The notes beneath the pieces are model-generated. The model saw nothing but the letters and a program-made list of their open reading frames with translations, was not told the DNA's origin and did not search any database. DNA of 64,000 nt from UBA4742 sp963734965. Its GTDB lineage: Bacteria > Actinomycetota > Acidimicrobiia > Acidimicrobiales > Acidimicrobilacustridaceae. The first letter of the stretch is position 1. Every line of letters begins with the position of its first letter. The DNA lies in assembly GCA_963734965.1 (NCBI GenBank), contig CAVTJK010000004.1, positions 1,922,001 to 1,986,000 on the forward strand. Reading direction: 5' to 3'. A program made the position numbers and the translations under genes. This document shows positions 12,407 to 21,817 of this stretch, one piece after another.

Positions 12407-13573
12407 TCCCCACCTACGACGTCGACCTCTACACCGACGACGCGCTGGCCGATCCCTATGGCCACTACCGCGCCATCCGCGACCTCGGCCCGGTCGTCTG
12501 GCTCAGCGCCCACGACGTCTTTGCGGTCTCCCGCTATGGCGAGGTGCGAACGGTGCTCGAGAACCCGACGGTGTTCTGCTCGGGGCAAGGGGTCGGGCTC
12601 AACGACTTCATCAACGCCGGCGGGCGGGGCACCACGCTGATGAGCGATGGAGCCCAGCACGACCGGCTGCGCGAGGTGATCGGCCGCCCCCTCACCCCCA
12701 AGGCGCTCTCCGAGCTGCGGCCCGAGGCCCAGGATCTCGCCGACGGCCTGGCCGATCGGCTGGTCGCCCGGGGCGAGTTCGACGCCGTCGCCGATCTCGC
12801 CGAGGTGCTGCCCGCCACGTGGGTGCCAGAGCTCCTGGGGTGGCCCCTCGAGGGTCGCGACCGTCTCGTCGACTGGGCCTCGGACACCTTCGACAGCCTC
12901 GGTCCGTCCAACGAGCGGGCGGACGCCGCGGGAACCGGCCTGCTCGAGATGACGGCCTACGCGCACGAGGTCGCATCGTCGACCCTGCCCGCGGGATCGA
13001 TGGCCGCCGGGATCCTGGCCGCCGCCGGCGCGCGGCGACCTCGACCCCGAGCAGTGCCCGATGGCCATCATCGACTACCTCGCTCCGTCCCTCGACACGA
13101 CCATCGCCGCACTCGGCAACGCCATCTGGCTCTTCGCGACCCATCCCGACCAGTGGGAGCTCGTGCACCGCCAACCCGAGCGGGTGAAATCGGCGTTCAA
13201 CGAGGTGCTGCGACTCGAGAGCCCCGTCAGCGGCTTCACCCGGGTGACCACCGAGCCCACGGCGATCGCGGGTGTCGAGATCCCGGTCGCGGCGCGCGTG
13301 CTGGTGAGCTTCGCCTCGGCCAACCGCGACGAGCGCCGCTGGGACGAGCCTGAACGGTTCGACATCACCCGCAACAACGCCGGCCACGTGGGCTTCGGCT
13401 ATGGCGAGCACGCCTGTGTGGGCATGGGGCTGGCCCGCCTCGAAGCCGCCGCGGTGCTCACTGCCCTCGCCGAGCGGGTCGAGCGCTTCGAGCTCACCGC
13501 GCCCCCGGTTCGCAAGTTGAACAACCTCATCCGCGCCTTCGCCTCTGTACCCGTCGCCGTTCGCCCGGGCTGA
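12403..13573 (+). CDS. Cytochrome P450, frameshifted
   Basis: A soluble bacterial class I P450 of about 390 residues starting with GTG 12403, coupled to the MarR gene. Seen: the B-C region GRGTTLMSDGAQHDRLR, the I-helix segment APSLDTTIAALGN (usual AGxDTT), the ExxR element NEVLRLES and the heme-binding loop FGYGEHACVGMGLARLE with its axial Cys. A +1 shift near 13027-13060 falls just before the I helix, in a CG-rich alternating tract; the conserved parts on both sides are intact. It needs a ferredoxin and reductase, which are not in this window. The substrate is unknown, but pairing with a MarR regulator and an amidohydrolase suggests aromatic oxidation. Confidence 0.8.
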
Positions 13574-13610
13574 CAGGGCCGTCTTCGAGGCCGCCGATTC
13601 CGAGGTCGCC

Positions 13611-14450
13611 TTAGGCGAACGTACGCAGGTGGTCGAGCAGGAGCGGGTTGAACCGGTCCGCCGCCAGCTCCGGGATCCAGTGTCCGACGCCGGCCAGGAC
13701 CTCGAACCGGTACGGACCCGTGACGCACCCCGCAGTCGCCTCGGCGGCACCGCGACCGATGGTCGGATCGGCGTCGCTCCAGACATACAGAGTCGGCACG
13801 GCGGACGGCGGGGTCGCGGCACTGGCGCGACCGGACATGGCCCGGTACCAATCGAACGCCGCCACCAAGGCGCCCGGCTGGCTGAGCGTCGAGACGTATT
13901 CGTCGGTCGCGTCGGGCTCCAGGCCGCGGTACATGGCGCGAAGGCCCTTGGCCCCGTCGGCCAGGAGCGATGCTTCGATCGCGCCGCGCTCGGCCTCTCG
14001 GAAGCTGCGCATGTAGCCGGACCGTTCGTTCTGATCGCCGTCGCTGTGCTGGTAGCTCGCTCGAAACGCCGCGGGGTGCGGCGTGGACGCGATCGTCAGC
14101 GTCGTGACCCGCGTCGGCTCCTCACCCGCGACCATCCAGGCCACCATCCCGCCGAAGTCGTGACCCACCAGATCGAACTGCGCGAAGCCCAGCGCGTCGG
14201 CCACACCCAGGACGTCGGACACCAACGCCGCGGGCTTGTAGTCGGACGCCTGCGTGGGTCGGGCGCCGGGCGAGTACCCGCGCTGGTCGATCGCCACGGC
14301 GTGACGATCGGCCGCGGCCAACGCGGAGAGCTGATGCTGCCAGCATCGCGACGTCTGGGGGAATCCGTGAAGCAGGATCACGGGCGGTGATCCCGGATGG
14401 CCCTCCTCGCGAGCTCGGAAGGACATCCCTCCGCGCCCCTCGATCTCCAT
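13611..14450 (-). CDS. Epoxide hydrolase-like alpha/beta hydrolase
   Basis: An intact 279-residue enzyme starting at ATG 14450. The oxyanion-hole motif HGFPQTS, YSPGARP, and the nucleophile elbow GHDFGG (Asp rather than Ser) place it with epoxide hydrolases and haloalkane dehalogenases. A late GVGHWIPEL provides the catalytic His. An HGFPQT start and a YS/YRAMS cap region favour epoxide hydrolase over dehalogenase, which would need a Trp after the Asp. It is convergent with the P450 gene (37-base gap) and divergent from the SDR gene, so the three may act on related substrates, though nothing shows co-regulation. Confidence 0.8.
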   Translation of the reverse strand: MEIEGRGGMSFRAREEGHPGSPPVILLHGFPQTSRCWQHQLSALAAADRHAVAIDQRGYSPGARPTQASDYKPAALVSDVLGVADALGFAQFDLVGHDFGGMVAWMVAGEEPTRVTTLTIASTPHPAAFRASYQHSDGDQNERSGYMRSFREAERGAIEASLLADGAKGLRAMYRGLEPDATDEYVSTLSQPGALVAAFDWYRAMSGRASAATPPSAVPTLYVWSDADPTIGRGAAEATAGCVTGPYRFEVLAGVGHWIPELAADRFNPLLLDHLRTFA

Positions 14451-14592
14451 GAGGTCGGATCGTAGGCGAGCGCTCCCGGCCGCGACCTGAAGGTCGGCGG
14501 CTATGGTCGCCCGCCATGGGCACAGACGTAGCGGCGGTCGAGACGACAGCCAGCACGCGAGCGCAACGCCCGCCCGATGCTGGGGTCCGCTC

Positions 14593-15285
14593 GTGACCCG
14601 CGTCGCCATCGTGACCGGTGGGGCGAGTGGCATCGGACGCGCGACCGCGGAACTGCTGCGGGGCCAGGGTGTGGCCGTCGCGGTGCTCGACCGCGCCGGT
14701 GCCACGCCCGTCGACGTGAGCGACCGCGACCAGGTGACAGCCGCCATCGACGCGGCGCGACACGAGCATGGGCCCATCGACATCGTCGTCAACGCGGCCG
14801 GTGTGGCCGCCGGCGGACGGCCGACCGACGACGGGTACCTCGACACCTGGGAGCAGACGTTGGCGGTGAACCTGACCGGCACCATGCTGGTCGTGCGCGC
14901 CTGCCTGGACGATCTCGTCGCCTCGGGCCACGGGCGCATCGTCAACGTCGCTTCGACCGAAGCGCTCGGCGCCACGCGTGGCACGGGGCCCTACGTCGTC
15001 TCCAAGCACGGGGTCGTCGGCTTCACCCGCTCGCTCGCCGTCGACTACGGACGTCGAGGCGTGTGCGCCAACTGCGTGTGCCCAGGGGCCACGCTGACCG
15101 GCATGACCGCGCCCATTCCCGACGCGGATCGCGACGCGTTCGCGCGCCGTCACATCCCGCTCGGTCGCTACGGACGTCCCGAGGAGATCGCCTACATGAT
15201 CGTGGCCCTGACCTCGCTCGATGCCTCGTTCGTGAACGGCGCCGTCATCCCCGTCGACGGGGGTATGACCACCGCGGCCGGGTGA
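14593..15285 (+). CDS. Short-chain dehydrogenase/reductase
   Basis: An intact 230-residue classical SDR. GTG 14593 begins VTRVAIVTGGASGIGRATA, so the dinucleotide-binding TGxxxGxG motif lies right at the N terminus; an upstream in-frame extension is arginine-rich and unlike the family. Seen further: NAAGVAAGG (NNAG-like), IVNVAST with the catalytic Ser, YVVSKHG (YxxxK) and the closing PVDGGMTT. The short variable region after strand beta-1 (LDRAGATPVDVSD) is typical of NAD-dependent members. The substrate is unknown. Confidence 0.85.
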   Translation: MTRVAIVTGGASGIGRATAELLRGQGVAVAVLDRAGATPVDVSDRDQVTAAIDAARHEHGPIDIVVNAAGVAAGGRPTDDGYLDTWEQTLAVNLTGTMLVVRACLDDLVASGHGRIVNVASTEALGATRGTGPYVVSKHGVVGFTRSLAVDYGRRGVCANCVCPGATLTGMTAPIPDADRDAFARRHIPLGRYGRPEEIAYMIVALTSLDASFVNGAVIPVDGGMTTAAG

Positions 15286-15320
15286 GCTGTTGTCACCGAC
15301 CTGGGGGTCCGGGAGGTCCG

Positions 15321-15391
15321 CCGGTCACCGCCGCCACGACGGGATTGGCCCGGGCGCTCACGAGGATCGGCCGGTCACCGCCGCCACGACG
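15321..15391. repeat. 21-bp direct repeat overlapping the end of the SGNH lipase gene
   Basis: An identical 21-base segment occurs at 15321-15341 and 15371-15391 (50-bp period). The right copy codes for VVAAVTG near the C terminus of the SGNH gene; the left copy lies just beyond its stop. It resembles on a smaller scale the duplicated hydrolase end near 9.9 kb. Confidence 0.7.
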
Positions 15392-16302
15392 AGCTTGGCG
15401 TAGGCCGCCATTCCCCTCGGGTTGGGGTGGTAGGTGAAGCCGGTGTTCTCGACCTTGGCTCCCTCGACGTCGCGAACATCCTTCCCCGAACAGATGTCAT
15501 GGCCCTTGGTGGCCGTGTACGCATCGACGAACGGCACGTGGGCCCGGGTCGCCGCGGTTCGGGTCGCGTCGTTGAGGACGACGCCCATGGCGGCGATGGT
15601 CGCCGAGTCGGCGTCGCTGATGGGGTTGTCCGGCGGGCAGGAGCGGCCGGGGTCGGGGTACACGTCGAGGTAGCTGACCACGTACACGCGCGCCTTGGGC
15701 GCCTTCTGCTGGATCTGCCCGATCGCGGCGACCAACGCATCGGTCATGGCGGCCGCCTTCTGGCGTGTGACCTCCGGTGTCGGGAGGTCACACGGCTGGC
15801 CCGCCGCCGCCTTGGTCGCGCACGACAGCGACGACGCCGAGAAGCCGATGTCGTTGCCCCCCATGTTGATCGTGACCAGTGCGGTATCGGAGGTGATGGC
15901 GTCGAGCTGCGGCGCCTTGGGCCCCTGAGGCTGGGTGAAGTTGGCCGTCGTCGCCGAGCTGCACGTCACGTCGACGGGGCGCAGGCCGAGGGTCTCGGCC
16001 ACCTGGTGGGGGTAGTCCATCGTCGACCGGGCGCAGAACTGGTCGTCGACCGGCGGGATGCCCGGACCGGCGCCGAACGAGCTGCCCAGTGCGACGTAGG
16101 TCGCGCCTCGAGGAAGAGCCGCGGTGGGCGAGGCTGCGGTCGAGGACGGTCCGCCGGCGATCGCCTTCGAGCTCTTCGTCGACGAACACCCGACCACCGT
16201 CACCAGCACGACGACGACGCCGATCGCCCCGCCGATCGGCCTGAGGACCCTCGAGGATCGACGGCCCGCCCTCGGCGACTTCGTCCGCCATCCACCTGCC
16301 AT
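15358..16302 (-). CDS. SGNH/GDSL-type lipoprotein lipase or esterase
   Basis: An intact 314-residue secreted lipid-anchored hydrolase. ATG 16302 (a GTG at 16305 is the alternative) is followed by a basic stretch, a hydrophobic core VVVVLVTVVG and a lipobox ending in GC. The mature part has the block I variant ALGSSFGAGPG with the catalytic Ser, GGNDIG (block III) and a C-terminal YHPNPRGMAAYA supplying the catalytic His. Paired Cys residues (FCARS, VTCSS, LSCAT, QPCDL, RSCPP, DICSG) fit the disulfide-rich Streptomyces/mycobacterial SGNH lipases. The substrate is probably an ester lipid. It faces the SDR gene convergently. Confidence 0.85.
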   Translation of the reverse strand: MAGGWRTKSPRAGRRSSRVLRPIGGAIGVVVVLVTVVGCSSTKSSKAIAGGPSSTAASPTAALPRGATYVALGSSFGAGPGIPPVDDQFCARSTMDYPHQVAETLGLRPVDVTCSSATTANFTQPQGPKAPQLDAITSDTALVTINMGGNDIGFSASSLSCATKAAAGQPCDLPTPEVTRQKAAAMTDALVAAIGQIQQKAPKARVYVVSYLDVYPDPGRSCPPDNPISDADSATIAAMGVVLNDATRTAATRAHVPFVDAYTATKGHDICSGKDVRDVEGAKVENTGFTYHPNPRGMAAYAKLVVAAVTGRSS

Positions 16303-16338
16303 CACGGCGGGAGCCTATGCGGCCCGATCCGCGGAGCC

Positions 16339-17389
16339 TCAGCCGGGCGAACCGATTTCGTCATTGACCTCGCGGATCAGGTCGACCAGCACACCGATCC
16401 CTTCGAGGTGGGCGTCGAGGGTCTTGCCCATTGGGTTGACGCGCAGGGTGTCGACCCCGCAGTCCCGGTACTGACGCAAGCGCCGCTTCACTTCGTCAGG
16501 CGGTCCGATCAGGTTCGTCTGCAGACCGATCTCGGTCGGCACGGCCCGGCGAGCGGCCTCGCGGTCACCGGCGAGCCAGAGTCGCTGGACCTCGGCCACG
16601 GCGTCACCGAAACCTTGGCGGGCGAAGGCCCGGTTGTAGAAGTTGGTCGCACCCGAACCCATCGCTCCGAAGGTGAAGGCGTATCCCTCGGCGTGGCGCC
16701 GGCCGGCCTCGTCGAGATCGTCGGTGAGCTCGCAGCTGACCGCGACGGTCAGCTCGATATCGGCCAGCGATCTCCCGGCCGTCTCGGCCCCGGCGGCGAT
16801 CTCGTCGAAGAACACGTCGGCGCTGTCGCAGAAGAACGAGTTGCCGATCCACCCGTCGGCCAGTGCACCGGTGAGGCGCAGGTTGGCCGGGCCCAGAGAG
16901 GCCACGAAGATCGGCACGGGCACCGGCGGCGCCGCGCTGCGCAGCGCCTTGCCCTCACCTCCGGGCAACGGCAACTGGAACACGTCGCCGTCGAAGGCCA
17001 GACGCTCACCGCTGGTGATCATCCGCACGATCTCGATGGTCTCGCGCGTCCGCTGTCACCGGCCTCGAGAAGGCGACGCCGTGCCAGCCCTCCATCACCT
17101 GCGGCCCACTCGTGCCGATCCCGAGCACGAACCGTCCGCCGGACAGGTGCTGAAGGGTCATGGCCGACATGGCCAACATGGCCGGGGTGCGCGTGCCGAG
17201 CTGGACGATCGCCGTTCCGAGGCGCATCGAGTCAGTGACCTGAGCCAGCGCTCCCAACGGCGTGAGCGCGTCGTAGGCCCAGAACTCCGGTATCCACACC
17301 GAGGTCGCGCCCAACCGCTCGGCCTCGACGACGTAGTCGACCATCCACGGCATCATCGGCGCGGCGGTGATGCCGAGCTCGAGCGTCAT
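16339..17389 (-). CDS. LLM-class F420-dependent oxidoreductase, frameshifted
   Basis: A luciferase-like monooxygenase fold protein of about 345 residues, of the actinobacterial F420-dependent group. ATG 17389 overlaps the stop of the upstream SRPBCC gene (ATGA), so the two are translationally coupled. Seen: MTLELGITAAPMMPWMVDYV, AERLGATSVWIPE, a classical SGGRFVLGIGTSGPQV loop, IFVASLGPANLRLTGALADG and a C-terminal GPPDEVKRRLRQYRDCGVD. A +1 shift near 17050-17065 splits the protein just after the GIGTSG loop. Cofactor assignment to F420 is family inference; flavin use is possible. Confidence 0.8.
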
Positions 17390-17934
17390 CCGGCGCCCTC
17401 GACGGTCGCCTTGATGCCCTCGACGGTCCGCACCATGTTGGCGTGGTGCTCGCTCAGCCGCCGCTGCAGGATGCGGGGCTCTTTGTCCGGCATCGCGGCG
17501 ATCGCCATGGAGATGCCGGACGGGCCGGGACCCATCGACATCGAGAATCGCAACCGGGTCCGGTCACCGATCGGTTCGAGGTCGAATCGCCAGCGCGACC
17601 CTGGATTCGACAGGTCGACGGTCGCCCAGCCGAAGCGGCGGCCCTCCTCGTAGACCTCGACGAACGACTCGGCCTCCCACTCTCCGATCGCCGGATGGCG
17701 GCTGCGCCCGACGAAGCAGGCACCCAACGCGGGGCCCTCACCCGTCCACGACGCGCCCAGGAACTCGTCCGAGAACCGAGCCGGCAGGTCGATGTCGATC
17801 ACCACGGGCCAGATCCGAACCGACGGAGCCGCGATGTCGATCTCGACCCACGTGCCCGGTTCGTCGGTCAACGTCAGAGGATCGCTCGGCCCCGACCCGA
17901 AGGTGCGGGGCCCATCGTCGGAGCTGTTCCCCAT
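17386..17934 (-). CDS. SRPBCC (polyketide cyclase/START-like) family protein
   Basis: A protein of about 182 residues with the START-like ligand-binding fold: WVEIDIAAPSVRIWPVVIDIDLP forms the first strand and helix, followed by GEWEAESFVEVYEEGRRFGW and a C-terminal helix (RILQRRLSEHHANMVRTVEGIKA). ATG 17934 is chosen; the frame is open to a GTG at 18066, but the extra 44 residues look unstructured. The stop overlaps the LLM gene start (ATGA), implying joint function, perhaps delivering a hydrophobic substrate to the oxidoreductase. The gene is divergent from the HD-GYP/LuxR regulator. Confidence 0.7.
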   Translation of the reverse strand: MGNSSDDGPRTFGSGPSDPLTLTDEPGTWVEIDIAAPSVRIWPVVIDIDLPARFSDEFLGASWTGEGPALGACFVGRSRHPAIGEWEAESFVEVYEEGRRFGWATVDLSNPGSRWRFDLEPIGDRTRLRFSMSMGPGPSGISMAIAAMPDKEPRILQRRLSEHHANMVRTVEGIKATVEGAG

Positions 17935-18080
17935 CGCACTGCTCGCCACATCGACGCCCTTCGCTGGAGGAGGGTTCCCTGCCCAGTAGTGAACCACGAC
18001 CCCCGCCCCCGCCGAGCCGGTCACGGTGCGCCGGCCGACCGATGTGACCTCGTGCGGTGTCGCCACGTTGCGCGCGGTCC

Positions 18081-19661
18081 ATGGCCACTAGCCTCGATCA
18101 CGTGGGGGGCTCACCCGATCGTCCGTCCATCCGGCTGGCCGAACTGGTGGCCGCGCTGTCCCTGGGCATCGATCTCGGCTTCGGACAGCCGATGGAGCAC
18201 GTGCTGCGGCAGTGCCTCATCGGGACGCGGTTGGCCGAGCGCCTCGGCCTCGACGCGGAGGAGCGAGCCGGCGTCTACTACACGTCGCTGTTGATCAACG
18301 TCGGGTGCCACACGGACGCCTACGAGCAGGCGAAGTGGTTCGGCGATGACATCGCGATGAAGGCGACGAAGTACCTCTACGAACCGCGGAGCTTCCGCGA
18401 GGCCGTGGGCATCCTTCGTCAGTTCGGAGCGGGTCGCCCCGCTTTGGATCGGGTGCGAACCGGCGTCGACTTCGCGCGCCACGGACGTCACGATGTCGAC
18501 GGCATGATCGCCCGGCACGCCAAGTTGGCAGGGATGCTGGCGGACCAGCTCGGCTTGACCGAATCGGTGTGCGATGCGCTCGGTTGCGCGTACGAGCAAT
18601 GGGACGGAAAGGGCTGGCCCGGGGACCTGGCCGGCGAGGACATCCCCCTGGCGGCTCGCATCGCCGTGCTGGCCGAGTACGTCGAGGTCGCCCACCGAGT
18701 CGAAGGCATCGACGGCGCCCGCGCCGTCGCCCGACGACGATCCGGCACGCAGTTCGACCCGACGCTCGTCGATCGCGTCCAAACCGACGCCCTCGACATC
18801 CTCGACGACCTCGACGCGATGGGAACCTGGACCGCGGTCATCGCGGCCGAGCCGGCGCTCACCGTCGTCCTGTCCGACGGCCAGTTCGACTCGGCGCTGC
18901 GGGCGATCGCCAACTTCGTGGACCTCAAGACCCCCTATACACTGGGCCATTCCGAGGCCGTGGCCGACCTCGCCGCCGCCGCGGGCACCCAGATGGGCCT
19001 CGACGATCACGACGTCCGTGAGCTGCGACGGGCGGGATTCGTCCACGGGTTCGGTCGCCTCGGCATCTCGAACAGCATCTGGGACAAGCCGGCGCCGCTG
19101 GTCGTCAGCGAATGGGAACGGGTGCGGATGCAGCCGTACCTCACGGGCCGGATGCTCCAGCAGTCCAGTGCCCTCGCCCCGCTCGGCGCGCTGGCGATCC
19201 AGCATCGCGAACGGCTCGACGGCTCGGGGTACCCCCGTGGGCTGTCGGGCGGAGCGATCTCGCGACCAGCGCGGCTGCTGGCCACAGCCGATGCCTACCA
19301 ATCGATGCGTGAGCCGCGTCCCTACCGATCGGCGTTGACCGCCGAGGCGGCCGCCGAGGAGCTGCGGGGCGACGTCAAGGCCGGCCGACTCGATGCCGAT
19401 GCCGTCGACGCCGTGCTCGTCTCGGCCGGCCACCGGGTCGGGCGCCGACGCGACGGACCGGCGGGATTGACGGCGCGAGAGATCGATGTGCTCAGGCTGC
19501 TCGCCCGCGGGCTGTCGGCCAAGGAGATCGCGGCCCAGCTCGTGATCTCACCGAAGACGGCACGCAACCACATCGAGCACATCTACACCAAGATCGGAGC
19601 CACCAGCCGCGTGACGGCGAGTCTGTTCGCCATGCAACACGGGCTGCTCCCCGACGACTAG
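18081..19661 (+). CDS. Tandem HD-GYP-like sensor protein with LuxR-type DNA-binding domain
   Basis: An intact 526-residue regulator. The N-terminal half (about 15-270) is a diverged HD-GYP-like module with QWDGKGWPGDLAGEDIP; the second (about 275-450) has DGSGYPRGL, but its HD signature reads VHGFGRLGIS, with Gly in place of the metal-binding Asp. The C terminus (about 460-526) is a LuxR/GerE helix-turn-helix: LTAREIDVLRLLARGLSAKEIA followed by SPKTARNHIEHIYTKIGATSR. The catalytic Asp loss suggests a ligand-sensing rather than phosphodiesterase role for the second module. Related actinobacterial proteins usually keep HD. ATG 18081 is used. It is divergent from the SRPBCC-LLM operon, a plausible target. 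Confidence 0.8.
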   Translation: MATSLDHVGGSPDRPSIRLAELVAALSLGIDLGFGQPMEHVLRQCLIGTRLAERLGLDAEERAGVYYTSLLINVGCHTDAYEQAKWFGDDIAMKATKYLYEPRSFREAVGILRQFGAGRPALDRVRTGVDFARHGRHDVDGMIARHAKLAGMLADQLGLTESVCDALGCAYEQWDGKGWPGDLAGEDIPLAARIAVLAEYVEVAHRVEGIDGARAVARRRSGTQFDPTLVDRVQTDALDILDDLDAMGTWTAVIAAEPALTVVLSDGQFDSALRAIANFVDLKTPYTLGHSEAVADLAAAAGTQMGLDDHDVRELRRAGFVHGFGRLGISNSIWDKPAPLVVSEWERVRMQPYLTGRMLQQSSALAPLGALAIQHRERLDGSGYPRGLSGGAISRPARLLATADAYQSMREPRPYRSALTAEAAAEELRGDVKAGRLDADAVDAVLVSAGHRVGRRRDGPAGLTAREIDVLRLLARGLSAKEIAAQLVISPKTARNHIEHIYTKIGATSRVTASLFAMQHGLLPDD

Positions 19662-19787
19662 CCACGCCAACCCCTGTCGGGGTAGATGGGGCATTCGCCT
19701 CAAGACTCCTGGTCGCTGATCTCCCCGACCGTTGCGCGAGCTCCATCGCGTCCTGCCCGACCACCGGACGCCCGATGCGGCCGCGGG

Positions 19788-20678
19788 TCAGGCGCTGGCG
19801 CCGGCAGCTCGTACCCCGAGGGCCAAGGCCTCGTCGCGCAGCCACTTGCTGTCAGGGCCGGGCTCGATCCCCCTCGACAGGAAGGGCCGCTCCTCGCCGA
19901 ACATCCGGTGGTAGTGGACGGTGGTCGCCTCGGCCAGGTTGAGCCGTCCGCCATGTCCGATCCGCGAATGCAGGTGAAGCGGGTAGTTGTACGAGCGAGG
20001 CAGCGTCTTGATCCGGCCTCCGATCGACCGCACCGCTACGGCGAACGACGACTGCTCGAGATACTGAGGCGCGCCCGGTGGTCTGAGCCCCCAGTCGGAA
20101 GCGGCCGCATACACGCGCCGCCACTCGCAGCAGATCCCGGCGTCGCGACGAACGGCCATGAGACCAGAGTTCCAGTAGCTGTCGATGCGCCTCTCGTCGA
20201 CGGTCGTCGTCACCGCTCCCCGAACGACCTCATCGGCGCCCGCGACCCCATAGAGCTGATCCCAGTACTGACGCTTCTTGCTCGTGGCGTCCGTCGAGGA
20301 AACACCGACGCCGACGAGGTCGGCCGGGCGCACCGCGATCGACACGTCGTCAGCCAACGCGAGCTCGGTGGGCGGACCCAGCACCACCGTGTCGCTGTCG
20401 GAGAAGATGAGCACGTCGTAGGGCAGATGCTCCTCGGCCCAGGCGCACACGAGCGGCTTGTTCCCCAGCGGGTCTGCGGCGAAGCGCCTGTTGATGCGCT
20501 CGTGGACGTGCTGGATCTCCAAGTGGTCGAAGTGCTCGAGCGTGTCGCCTGCGAGCGGCCGGCCGGCGCGCGGCTGGAAGCTGAAGATCGGCAGCCGAGC
20601 GAGCGGTCCGCCGCGCTGGCGGAGGCTCCGCGCGAAGAGCACGGTCTCCGCCTCCAAACGTCCCGGTTCGGTGCACAC
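19788..20678 (-). CDS. GT-A-like nucleotide-sugar transferase fold protein
   Basis: A 296-residue protein that resembles glycosyltransferases of the GT-A fold. It has a DxD-like metal motif (IFSDSDTVVLGPP, about residues 90-102), SYWNSGLMAVRRDAG typical of GT8/GT-A acceptor-side loops, and a late HYHRMFG. GTG 20678 is the only usual start, yet the residues before it (TACVIV) look like the first beta strand, so the true N terminus may be a non-standard codon or hidden by a frameshift. No signal peptide or membrane helix is seen. No sugar genes adjoin it, so donor and acceptor are unknown. Confidence 0.5.
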   Translation of the reverse strand: MCTEPGRLEAETVLFARSLRQRGGPLARLPIFSFQPRAGRPLAGDTLEHFDHLEIQHVHERINRRFAADPLGNKPLVCAWAEEHLPYDVLIFSDSDTVVLGPPTELALADDVSIAVRPADLVGVGVSSTDATSKKRQYWDQLYGVAGADEVVRGAVTTTVDERRIDSYWNSGLMAVRRDAGICCEWRRVYAAASDWGLRPPGAPQYLEQSSFAVAVRSIGGRIKTLPRSYNYPLHLHSRIGHGGRLNLAEATTVHYHRMFGEERPFLSRGIEPGPDSKWLRDEALALGVRAAGASA

Positions 20679-20782
20679 GATGACGCACGCCGTGGAAGTG
20701 ATCGCCGGACGCTACCGCTCACCGTGACCGATCTCAACGATCCGGCGGCCGGGTCCAGGAGACGGGGCTAGGGTCCGTCGAG

Positions 20783-20796
20783 TAGAACCTGTTCTA
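20783..20796 (+). promoter_or_regulatory. KstR-like operator palindrome
   Basis: The 14-base palindrome TAGAACCTGTTCTA lies 27 bases before the OB-fold gene start. It matches exactly the published KstR consensus TnnAACnnGTTnnA of mycobacteria and rhodococci, where KstR represses sterol-catabolism genes. The position, overlapping the expected promoter of an OB-fold-thiolase-thiolase operon of KstR-regulon type, strengthens the call. No KstR gene is in the window. Confidence 0.65.
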
Positions 20797-20823
20797 GAAA
20801 CCGGCACCACGGGGGAGAGCAGA

Positions 20824-21817
20824 TTGGCCCGATTCGCGGAGAGCACGATCACGTTTCCCTACAAGCGATCGCTGGGGCCGGTGATCGGCGCCTTCATGAC
20901 CGCGCTGACCGACAAGCGCATCCTCGGCATCCGCAACGGCGACGCCGTGCTGGTGCCGCCGATGGAGTGGGATCCGGCGACCGGCGCCGAGCTGGCTCAC
21001 GACTTCGTCGAGGTCGGGCCCGGCCGGCACGGTCGAGTCGTGGACGTGGGTGCCCGCAGCCGTCCGAGCAGCACCCGCTCGACCGCGCCCTTCGCCTTCG
21101 CCTTCATCCGCCTCGACGGGGCCACGACGCCGCTGCTGCACGCCGTCGACGCCGGGTCGCCGGACGCCATGGCCGACGGCACGCGGGTGGCGCCGCGCTG
21201 GAAGGGCACGCGGGTCGGGCGCATCGACGACATCGCCTGCTTCGTGCTCGGCGAGGAACCCGAGACCGAGGGCGAGGACGCCGGACCCGCCGAGCGAGCC
21301 CGTGACCCTGATGGACTACGTGGCCTCGATCACCTATCGCAACCCGGTGCCGGTCGCGGCCGACCGAGCCGTCGAGGCGTCCCGCCAGCACCGACTGCTC
21401 GGCTATCAGTGCCCGGTCTGCGAGCGCGTCTACGCCGGCGGCCGCGGCTACTGCCCGATCGACGCCATCGAGCTCGGGGCCGGACGACGAGGTCGACCTG
21501 CCCCACACGGGCACGATCACCAACTTCACCATCGTCACGCCCGGTCCAGTACCCGGGCCAGACCGAGACCGAGCCGTTCGTGCGGGCCTTCGTGCTGCTC
21601 GACGGCACCGACGTCATCCTCGTCTACCAGCCGGTCGATCGAGCTGCCGGCCGACGAGGTGCGCGTGGGTCAGCGGGTGGCCGCCGTGTGGGCCTCGCCG
21701 GCCGAGGAGGCCGACGAAGGCGGCGGCATGGGCGGCGCCTACGGCAGCCTCCTCGGCTGGATGCCGAGCGGCGAGCCCGACATCGACGACCCCGACCTCG
21801 TGAACAGGATCTTCTGA
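20824..21817 (+). CDS. OB-fold/DUF35 acyl-CoA-binding protein, frameshifted
   Basis: About 330 residues over two OB-like modules, similar in size and place to Rv3521 of the mycobacterial KstR regulon. The TTG at 20824 has a GGGGGAG site and begins LARFAESTITFPYKRSLGPV. The second module has the DUF35 zinc finger (YQCPVCERVYAGGRGYCPI) and then the OB barrel (TGTITNFTIVTP, TETEPFVRAFVLLDG). Such proteins act as partners or chaperones for thiolases and hydratases on CoA-bound steroid side chains. At least four frame changes are needed. The TGA overlaps the next ATG (TGATG at 21815-21819), marking an operon. Confidence 0.7.

Noticed and set aside
19662..19787. Possible promoter or sigma-28-like site in the gap between the HD-GYP/LuxR and GT-A genes
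   Set aside because: Only a short ACCCC-TGTC-GGGGT hairpin is visible between convergent genes; no clear promoter pair, so I leave it as gap with a possible weak terminator.
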